DNA of 21,332 bases from 66-474 sp051962095 (lineage in GTDB: Bacteria > Pseudomonadota > Gammaproteobacteria > Xanthomonadales > Rhodanobacteraceae), in the NCBI GenBank assembly GCA_051962095.1, contig JBQCCP010000166.1, positions 1 through 21,332 on the forward strand, read 5' to 3'. Positions within the stretch are counted from its first letter, which is position 1. Each line of letters begins with the position of its first letter. Below, one piece after another: positions 1-6,017 of the stretch. The position numbers were made by a program, and so were the translations under genes. A model generated the notes under the pieces. That model was not told where the DNA came from. It searched no databases and saw only the letters and a program-made list of their open reading frames with translations.

Positions 1-1271
1 GCCTCGCCGATTGCGGCTTCACCCGCTGCACGCCGATCCAGGCGCTGACCCTGCCGGTCGCGCTGGAAGGACGCGACGTAGCGGGGCAAGCGCAGACCGG
101 CACGGGCAAGACCTGTGCGTTCCTGGTCGCGGTCATGAATCGGTTGCTCACGAAGCCCGCGATGCCCGGACGCCATGACAACGACCCGCGCGCGGTGATC
201 GTGGCGCCGACGCGTGAACTGGCGATCCAGATCGACAAGGATGCGCAGGCGATCGGCCGCCACACCGGGCTGCGCTTCGCGCTGATCTACGGCGGCGTCG
301 ATTACGACAAGCAGCGCCAGCAACTGCGCGACGGCTGCGACGTGATCATCGCGACGCCTGGCCGGCTGATCGATTACTACAAGCAGCACGTCTTCAGCTT
401 CCGCGCGGTCGAGGCGACCGTGATCGACGAGGCGGACCGCATGTTCGACCTGGGCTTCATCAAGGACGTGCGTTATCTGCTGCGCAAGATGCCCGCACGC
501 GAGGAACGCCAGGGCATGCTGTTCTCGGCGACCTTGAGTTACCGCGTGCTGGAACTGGCCTACGAGCACATGAACCAGCCTGAGAAACTCGCCGTCGAGA
601 CGGAAAACGTGACCGCCGACCGCGTGCGCCAGCAGGTGTATTTCCCGGCCAAGGAAGAGAAGATCCCGCTGCTGCTGAACCTGCTGGAACACTGCAACCC
701 GCAGCGCAGCATCGTGTTCGTCAACACCCGTGCCGCCGCCGAACGCGTGACCGAAAAGTTGAAGCGGCAAGGCTTCAGGGTCGGCGCGCTGTCGGGCGAC
801 GTGCCACAGGCCAAGCGCCAGAAATTGCTGGAGCGTTTCAAGAAGGGCGAAGCCGAGGTGCTGGTCGCGACCGACGTCGCCGCGCGCGGCCTGCACATTC
901 CCGACGTCACCCACGTGTTCAATTACGACCTGCCGCAGGATGGCGAGGATTACGTGCACCGCATCGGCCGCACCGCGCGGCTCGGCGCCGAAGGCGATGC
1001 GATCAGTTTTGCGTGCGATCTGTACGCGATGAACCTGCCCGACATCGAGCGCTATATCGATATGAAGATTCCGGTCGGCGCGATCGAACCGGCCTGGTTG
1101 GCCGCGCCGGCGCCGCGTGCGAGGACGCAGGCGACGCATGACGATCATGAAGAAGCCGGGGCGCCGTCTTCCGAAGTGGCGGCAACCACTGACAAACCCG
1201 GCCCGAACAAACGTCGGCGCCGTCGCCGCAAACCCGCGAATCACGCGGCATCGCCGGCGACCCACGCCTGA
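1..1271 (+). CDS. rhlB: ATP-dependent RNA helicase RhlB (5' end missing)
   Basis: DEAD-box RNA helicase of the RhlB type, which unwinds structured RNA and in gammaproteobacteria works with RNase E in the degradosome. The reading frame is open from base 3, so the true start lies upstream and only the first few dozen residues seem lost. In the 422 visible residues I see the Q motif (GFTRCTPIQ, about 5-13), Walker A AQTGTGKT (30-37), PTRELA, the DEAD box in VIDEADRMFD (about 142-145), SAT in LFSATLS, and motif VI HRIGRTARLG. The C-terminus ends in a disordered basic tail containing KRRRRRRK, the kind of region RhlB-like proteins use for RNA or RNase E contact. The stop is TGA at 1269-1271. RhlE or another DEAD-box paralogue is the main alternative; the RIDYYKQH-type core and tail favour RhlB. 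Confidence 0.9.
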   Translation, partial: LADCGFTRCTPIQALTLPVALEGRDVAGQAQTGTGKTCAFLVAVMNRLLTKPAMPGRHDNDPRAVIVAPTRELAIQIDKDAQAIGRHTGLRFALIYGGVDYDKQRQQLRDGCDVIIATPGRLIDYYKQHVFSFRAVEATVIDEADRMFDLGFIKDVRYLLRKMPAREERQGMLFSATLSYRVLELAYEHMNQPEKLAVETENVTADRVRQQVYFPAKEEKIPLLLNLLEHCNPQRSIVFVNTRAAAERVTEKLKRQGFRVGALSGDVPQAKRQKLLERFKKGEAEVLVATDVAARGLHIPDVTHVFNYDLPQDGEDYVHRIGRTARLGAEGDAISFACDLYAMNLPDIERYIDMKIPVGAIEPAWLAAPAPRARTQATHDDHEEAGAPSSEVAATTDKPGPNKRRRRRRKPANHAASPATHA

Positions 1272-1297
1272 CCAGGCCGAGCGCATTCATTCGCCTT

Positions 1298-1469
1298 CCG
1301 TCATTCCGGGAACGCCGAAGGCGGAGCCCGGAACCCATTTTCGAGATGCTGGCTGGATAAACTCACCGCATCCTGCGGTTCGCCCTGCGGGCCATCGGCT
1401 GCGCCGATGTTCGCTTCGGCGTCCTGCCTCCGCAGTCGGATCGCCGCTGCGCGGCGTCCGGAACGACGG
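1298..1469. repeat. hairpin-rich intergenic repeat with inverted ends
   Basis: The 247 bp between rhlB and ftsE are not coding in any convincing way. They contain an element bounded by imperfect inverted ends: CCGTCATTCCGGG at 1298-1310, and GTCCGGAACGACGG at 1456-1469, whose reverse complement begins CCGTCGTTCCGGAC. Inside are short perfect hairpins: CCGCA-TCC-TGCGG (1366-1378), ATCGGC-TGC-GCCGAT (1394-1408) and GCCGC-TGC-GCGGC (1443-1455). This layout resembles the dispersed intergenic palindromic repeats with GTCATTCC ends that are common in xanthomonad-type genomes. Only one copy is visible here, so repetition in the genome is inferred. Confidence 0.6.
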
Positions 1470-1518
1470 CAAAGTTGGTAGGCTTCGCTCATTACTTGCC
1501 TTGGTCCCTCGTCCGTTC

Positions 1519-2196
1519 GTGATCCGTTTCGAGTCCGTCAGCAAACGTTATCCGGAAGGCCGCGAGGCGCTGATCGACCTGACATTCAGGGTCGATGCCG
1601 GCGAGATGCTGTTCGTCACCGGCCATTCCGGCGCGGGCAAGACCACGCTTCTGAAACTGATCGCGCTGATCGAACGCGCCAGCCGCGGCACGATCGAGGT
1701 GCACGGCCGCGATCTCGCGAGGCTGAAGCATCGCGATGTGCCGCGCCTGCGCCGCGACCTCGGCATGGTGTTCCAGGATCACCGCCTGCTGATGGATCGC
1801 AGCGTCGCCGACAACGTCGCGCTGCCGCTGGTGATCGCCGGGGTTCCGCGCGAGGAAGGCGGCAAGCGCGTGCAGGCGGCCCTGGAGAAAGTCGGCCTGG
1901 CCGGGCGGGGCAAGGACGCGCCGTCGGGGCTGTCCACCGGCGAGCAGCAGCGCGTCGGCATCGCGCGCGCGATCGTGGGGCGGCCCGCGCTGATCATCGC
2001 CGACGAACCCACCGGCAACCTCGATCCGCAACTGTCGGAAGAAATCATGCAGTTGTTCGTGGCGCTCCGGCAGACCGGCATCACGATCCTGATCGCCAGC
2101 CACGACCTGCCGTTGCTGAAACGCATGAAGCAGCGGGTGCTGGTGCTCGATCATGGCCACATGATCGACGACGTTCCCGCGAGCCAGGTCGCATGA
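1519..2196 (+). CDS. ftsE: Cell division ATP-binding protein FtsE
   Basis: ATPase subunit of the FtsEX complex, which sits at the division septum and couples ATP hydrolysis to activation of peptidoglycan hydrolases. The GTG at 1519 gives a 225-residue protein beginning VIRFESVSKRYPEG, which lines up with the usual MIRFE FtsE start. The frame is open further upstream but only through the intergenic repeat, so longer starts are rejected; TTG at 1501 is a possible alternative. Walker A is GHSGAGKT (35-42), the Q-loop is FQDH (Gln86), the ABC signature is LSTGE (138-142, Gly to Thr against LSGGE), Walker B is ALIIADEP (157-164) and the H-loop is ASHD (His195). No clear Shine-Dalgarno precedes the start. 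The end overlaps ftsX by ATGA. Confidence 0.93.
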   Translation: MIRFESVSKRYPEGREALIDLTFRVDAGEMLFVTGHSGAGKTTLLKLIALIERASRGTIEVHGRDLARLKHRDVPRLRRDLGMVFQDHRLLMDRSVADNVALPLVIAGVPREEGGKRVQAALEKVGLAGRGKDAPSGLSTGEQQRVGIARAIVGRPALIIADEPTGNLDPQLSEEIMQLFVALRQTGITILIASHDLPLLKRMKQRVLVLDHGHMIDDVPASQVA

Positions 2197-3146
2197 ACGC
2201 GCGTGCCGCGATGGCCAGCCAGGTTCGTCCTTCGCACGCCGCGACGTGGCGGCGCCAGCACGCGTGGTGCGTGCGCGACAGCCTGCGCCAACTGGCGCGC
2301 CGGCCACTCGGCAGCGCGTTGACGATCGCGGTGATGGGCCTTGCCTTGGCGCTGCCGCTGGCCTTCTATCTGCTGTTGACCAATCTGCAGCATCTCGCGA
2401 CCGCGCTGGGCGATTCGCAATCCGTCAGCGTGTTCCTAAAACCCGACGTGGCCGCCGAGGGCGCGGACAAACTGGCCGCGACCTTGCGCGCGCGGGCGGA
2501 TGTTGCGGGCGTCACCGTCCGCACGCCCCAACAGGGTTTGGCGGAACTCGCCGCGATGCAGGGCTTCGGTGACGCGCTCAAGTCGCTGCCGGACAATCCG
2601 CTGCCGTTCGTGCTGCTGGTCGAACCGCGTGCGGGCGCGGACCGCACGCAGGTCGAGCAGATGGTCGCGGCGGTACGCGCGATGGGCGAAGTCGACCTGG
2701 TGCAGGACAACGGCCAATGGCGCGCGCGGCTGGATGCGCTGATCGCACTGGGCCGGCGCGCGACGCTGCTGCTGGCGGTGCTGCTGGGTGCGGCCGCGGT
2801 GCTGGTGATCGGCAATACCGTGCGGCTGGACCTGCGCAGCCGCGCCGACGAGATCGCGGTGCAGCGGTTGATCGGCGCCAGCGCATCGTTCGTGCGCCGG
2901 CCGTATCTTTATGAAGGTGTGTGGTACGGCCTCGCCGCGGGCATCGTGGCCGTCCTGCTGGTGCTGTTGCTGGAAGCCGTGCTCGCGGCGCCGGTGCGTG
3001 ACCTGGTCGCCAGTTACGCGGGCCGCCTGCACTTCGGCGGGTTGTCCTGGGGTACGTTCGGGATTGCGCTCGCGATCGCGGTGGCGCTCGGCTGGCTTGG
3101 CGCGTGGATCGCGAGCGGCCGGCACCTGGCACGCCTGCGGCCGTAA
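2193..3146 (+). CDS. ftsX: Cell division protein FtsX
   Basis: Inner-membrane partner of FtsE; its periplasmic domain recruits and activates murein hydrolases or their regulators at division. The 317-residue protein has the FtsX layout: a cytoplasmic N-terminus of about 42 residues, TM1 about 43-65, a periplasmic domain about 66-189 that includes QSVSVFLKPD, then TM2 about 190-208, TM3 about 244-266 and TM4 about 287-307. The conserved stretch RSRADEIAVQRLIGAS follows TM2. The ATG shares four bases with the ftsE stop, so the two are translationally coupled. The start is fixed by that overlap. Confidence 0.93.
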   Translation: MNARAAMASQVRPSHAATWRRQHAWCVRDSLRQLARRPLGSALTIAVMGLALALPLAFYLLLTNLQHLATALGDSQSVSVFLKPDVAAEGADKLAATLRARADVAGVTVRTPQQGLAELAAMQGFGDALKSLPDNPLPFVLLVEPRAGADRTQVEQMVAAVRAMGEVDLVQDNGQWRARLDALIALGRRATLLLAVLLGAAAVLVIGNTVRLDLRSRADEIAVQRLIGASASFVRRPYLYEGVWYGLAAGIVAVLLVLLLEAVLAAPVRDLVASYAGRLHFGGLSWGTFGIALAIAVALGWLGAWIASGRHLARLRP

Positions 3147-3159
3147 ATCGAAAGCGGAT

Positions 3160-3984
3160 ATGAACGACGTTCTTCGCCACATCGCCAGCGACAACCCGCG
3201 CGTGATGGTGGTGGACGGTTCGAAAGTGGCGCGCACGCTGATCGCACGGGTGTTGGAACAGCAACTTCCGGGCAGCACCATCATCGCCTGCGCCAGCGGG
3301 CGCGAAGCCAAGCAGGCGCTGCACGAAGGGGTGGTGGATCTGGTCACGACCGCACTGCGGCTGCCCGACATGGACGGCACCACGCTGGCGTACTACGTGC
3401 GCGACCACGCGCCGCAAGCGTACATCCCGATCGTCGCCGTCTCCGGCGACGTCCAGGAACGCCTGCAGAAACGCGAAATCGGCGACGCGATCACCGACTA
3501 TTTCGACAAGGCGGCCGGCTACGCGGCGCTGGCGGATTTCATCCGCGGCTACGTGGCGCCGGTGGAGCACGCCGAAGGCAGGGTGCTGTACGTCGAGGAC
3601 AGCCGCGTGGTCGCATTGGCGACGCGCCGCATGATGGAGCGGTATGGACTCACGGTGCACCTGTCCGGCAGCGCGGAGGAGGCGGTGGAGTTCCTGGCCG
3701 CGGCGCGCGACGGCGGCGAAACCGGCGCCGACGTGGTGCTGACCGACGTCAGCCTGAAGGGCGAGATGTCCGGTGGCGATCTGCTGGAGTGGATTCGCCT
3801 CGATCTCAAGCTCGGCAAGGGCCGCTTGCCGGTGCTGGTGATGACCGGCGATGAGAACCCGATCAACCAGGCCGCGCTGCTGAAAGCCGGCGCCAACGAC
3901 CTGGTCGAGAAACCCGTCGAGGAACGCCTGCTGATGACCAAGCTGTTGTTCCAGTTGCGCGTTGCGCAGCGGCAGCGCGCGTAG
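3160..3984 (+). CDS. Dual-receiver response regulator, first receiver degenerate
   Basis: A 274-residue protein made of two receiver (REC) domains and no recognisable output domain. It starts 13 bp after the ftsX stop and so is probably in the ftsEX transcript. REC1 (about 13-130) has lost key residues: the acidic pocket reads VVDGS (Asp19 then Gly20 rather than Asp-Asp), and the phospho-acceptor is Ala65 in DLVTTALRLPDMDG, where DLVLTDLRLPDMDG would be usual. REC2 (about 140-262) is complete: acidic pair Glu146-Asp147, phospho-acceptor Asp196 in VVLTDVSL, Thr229 in VMTGD and Lys251 in VEKPV. It may act by protein interaction, as a phosphate sink or as an adaptor; the partner cannot be told from sequence. 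The upstream in-frame extension into ftsX is rejected because MNDVLRHIAS directly precedes REC1. Confidence 0.87.
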   Translation: MNDVLRHIASDNPRVMVVDGSKVARTLIARVLEQQLPGSTIIACASGREAKQALHEGVVDLVTTALRLPDMDGTTLAYYVRDHAPQAYIPIVAVSGDVQERLQKREIGDAITDYFDKAAGYAALADFIRGYVAPVEHAEGRVLYVEDSRVVALATRRMMERYGLTVHLSGSAEEAVEFLAAARDGGETGADVVLTDVSLKGEMSGGDLLEWIRLDLKLGKGRLPVLVMTGDENPINQAALLKAGANDLVEKPVEERLLMTKLLFQLRVAQRQRA

Positions 3985-3994
3985 CGCGGTCTTG

Positions 3995-4039
3995 ACCCGC
4001 CGGCAGACCGGCACCAATGTTCGGCGGGTTGGACCCGCC
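3995..4039. terminator. Mutually exclusive GC hairpins, possible terminator
   Basis: In the 126 bp between the response regulator and ung, ACCCGCCG (3995-4002) can pair with CGGCGGGT (4022-4029). Alternatively GGCGGG (4023-4028) can pair with CCCGCC (4034-4039) over a TTGGA loop. The middle segment is shared, so only one hairpin can form at a time. No clean U tract follows. It may be a weak terminator or an intergenic palindromic repeat. Confidence 0.4.
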
Positions 4040-4110
4040 CTGCCTTCCATTCACGTTTATTCGTGTTCATTTGCGGACGAAATGCTTTTCGGTGACGGCA
4101 TGACGAAACC

Positions 4111-4848
4111 ATGACCGACGAACGCCTGAAACTCGAACCGTCCTGGAAGGTGCGCGCGGGCGACTACTTCGATCGCCCGGACATGCACGCCTTGAGCGAG
4201 TTCCTGCGCGCGGAGAAACACGCGGGCAAACGCATCTATCCCCCCGGACCGCAAATCTTCGCCGCGCTGGATGCGACGCCATTCGATGCGGTGAAAGTCG
4301 TGATCCTGGGGCAGGATCCGTACCACGGGCCGGGCCAAGCCCACGGCCTGTGCTTTTCGGTGCAGCCCGGCGTGGCGGTGCCGCCGTCGCTGCAGAACAT
4401 CTTCACCGAGATCCAGAACGATCTTGGCATCGCCCGACCCGACCACGGCTGCCTGACGCCGTGGGCCTGTCGCGGCGTGCTGCTTCTGAATTCGGTGCTG
4501 ACGGTGGAGGCCGGTCGGGCGGGTGCGCACCAGGGCAAGGGTTGGGAAGGGTTCACGGACCGGGTGATCGAGGAGCTGAACCGCGGCCGCCAAGGGCTGG
4601 TGTTCCTGCTCTGGGGTTCCTACGCCCAGGCCAAGGGCCGACTGATCGATAGCCGCCGCCATTGTGTTCTGAAGGGCCCGCACCCATCTCCGCTGTCGGC
4701 GCACCGGGGCTTTCTAGGGTGTAGGCATTTTTCCAAGGCCAATCAGTATCTTGAAGCGGAAGGCCAGGCGCCGGTCGACTGGTCCTTGCCGCCCCGCAGC
4801 AGTCTGGCGAGGAACGGATCCGGCAGCCATCCGGCCGCGCTGGAATGA
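4111..4848 (+). CDS. ung: Uracil-DNA glycosylase
   Basis: Family 1 uracil-DNA glycosylase, which removes uracil from DNA to start base-excision repair after cytosine deamination or dUMP misincorporation. The 245-residue protein carries the catalytic water-activating motif GQDPYH (67-72, Asp69), the uracil-recognition Asn in LLLNSVLT (Asn127), and the DNA-intercalation/catalytic His motif HPSPLSAHRGF (191-201). The N-terminal IYPP and the PPSLQNIFTE motif also match. The C-terminus is about 15 residues longer than the E. coli protein and looks unstructured. The ATG at 4111 has only a weak ribosome site. The gene sits between the ftsEX-associated regulator and rpoH. Confidence 0.95.
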   Translation: MTDERLKLEPSWKVRAGDYFDRPDMHALSEFLRAEKHAGKRIYPPGPQIFAALDATPFDAVKVVILGQDPYHGPGQAHGLCFSVQPGVAVPPSLQNIFTEIQNDLGIARPDHGCLTPWACRGVLLLNSVLTVEAGRAGAHQGKGWEGFTDRVIEELNRGRQGLVFLLWGSYAQAKGRLIDSRRHCVLKGPHPSPLSAHRGFLGCRHFSKANQYLEAEGQAPVDWSLPPRSSLARNGSGSHPAALE

Positions 4849-4859
4849 CTTCCGACCCC

Positions 4860-4887
4860 TTGCAATTCCTGAACTCATCAGTATAAT
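4860..4887 (+). promoter_or_regulatory. Sigma-70-like promoter of rpoH
   Basis: TTGCAA (4860-4865), then a 16-bp spacer, then a perfect TATAAT (4882-4887). It lies just after the ung stop in a locally AT-richer patch. A transcript from here would have a leader of about 110 nt that includes the CIRCE palindrome. Confidence 0.6.
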
Positions 4888-4937
4888 TTCACCTATCGCC
4901 CTCGTGGCGAAGCCGGTTCCGAGCCCGGAGCCGCGCG

Positions 4938-4966
4938 GGAACCTTCACGAGGGCTTGGCACTCGAA
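4938..4966 (+). promoter_or_regulatory. Possible sigma-E-like promoter of rpoH
   Basis: GGAACCT (4938-4944) and TCGAA (4962-4966), 17 bp apart, resemble the GGAACTT / TCTGA-TCAAA pattern of extracytoplasmic sigma-E promoters. E. coli rpoH has a sigma-E promoter, which makes this worth noting. The -10 is imperfect and would lie inside the left arm and spacer of the CIRCE element. This is a pattern match only. Confidence 0.25.
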
Positions 4967-4981
4967 AATCTAGAGTGCCAA
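4955..4981. promoter_or_regulatory. CIRCE element (HrcA operator) upstream of rpoH
   Basis: TTGGCACTC (4955-4963), a 9-bp spacer, then GAGTGCCAA (4973-4981). The arms are perfectly complementary. The consensus CIRCE is TTAGCACTC-N9-GAGTGCTAA; this copy differs by one A-to-G in the left arm and the matching T-to-C in the right arm, so symmetry is kept. The spacer is exactly the canonical 9. It ends 23 bp before the rpoH ATG, where bound HrcA could block transcription. HrcA itself is not in the window. Confidence 0.85.
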
Positions 4982-5004
4982 TACAGACGAGTGGGGTACA
5001 TAGG

Positions 5005-5862
<858 letters not shown>

Positions 5863-5885
5863 CGCAACCTCGGTTACAAGAGCAA

Positions 5886-5918
5886 AGCAGGACGGCCGCC
5901 TCGTGCGGTCGCCCTGCT
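5886..5918. terminator. Bidirectional terminator between rpoH and priA
   Basis: AGCAGG (5886-5891) pairs with CCTGCT (5913-5918), and inside it GGCCGC (5894-5899) pairs with GCGGTC (5905-5910, one G-U) over a CTCGT loop. It begins 23 bp after the rpoH stop. On the minus strand the stem is followed by a T-richer run (TTTGCTCTT), fitting termination of the convergent priA transcript; on the plus strand the tract is poor. Confidence 0.65.
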
Positions 5919-5925
5919 TCTGCAG

Positions 5926-6007
5926 GTTGGGCTGAGGCGGGGCTTCCTCCGCCGAAGCCAACATCAATGCGCCTAGACGTTGGGCTTCACTCCATTCGGC
6001 CCAACGT
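5926..6007. repeat. Tandem hairpins of an intergenic palindromic repeat type
   Basis: There are two hairpins in a row. The first runs from GTTGGGCT (5926-5933) to AGCCAAC (5956-5962), with GGCTTC (5941-5946) and GAAGCC (5954-5959) as an alternative pairing inside. The second is ACGTTGGGC (5977-5985) with GCCCAACGT (5999-6007), a perfect 9-bp stem. GTTGGGCTTCA...CCCAAC modules resemble dispersed repeats found between convergent genes in related genomes. No coding potential is seen; the block fills the gap up to the priA stop. Confidence 0.5.
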
Positions 6008-6017
6008 ACGCGTGGCC

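Noticed and set aside
1117..1518. N-terminal extension of ftsE back to 1117
   Set aside because: It would run through the end of rhlB and the hairpin-rich repeat; FtsE similarity starts at the GTG at 1519.
4860..4887. Sigma-32 promoter (autoregulation of rpoH)
   Set aside because: CCCTTGCAA resembles a sigma-32 -35, but no CCCCAT-like -10 lies at 13-15 bp; the TATAAT at 16 bp fits sigma-70 better.
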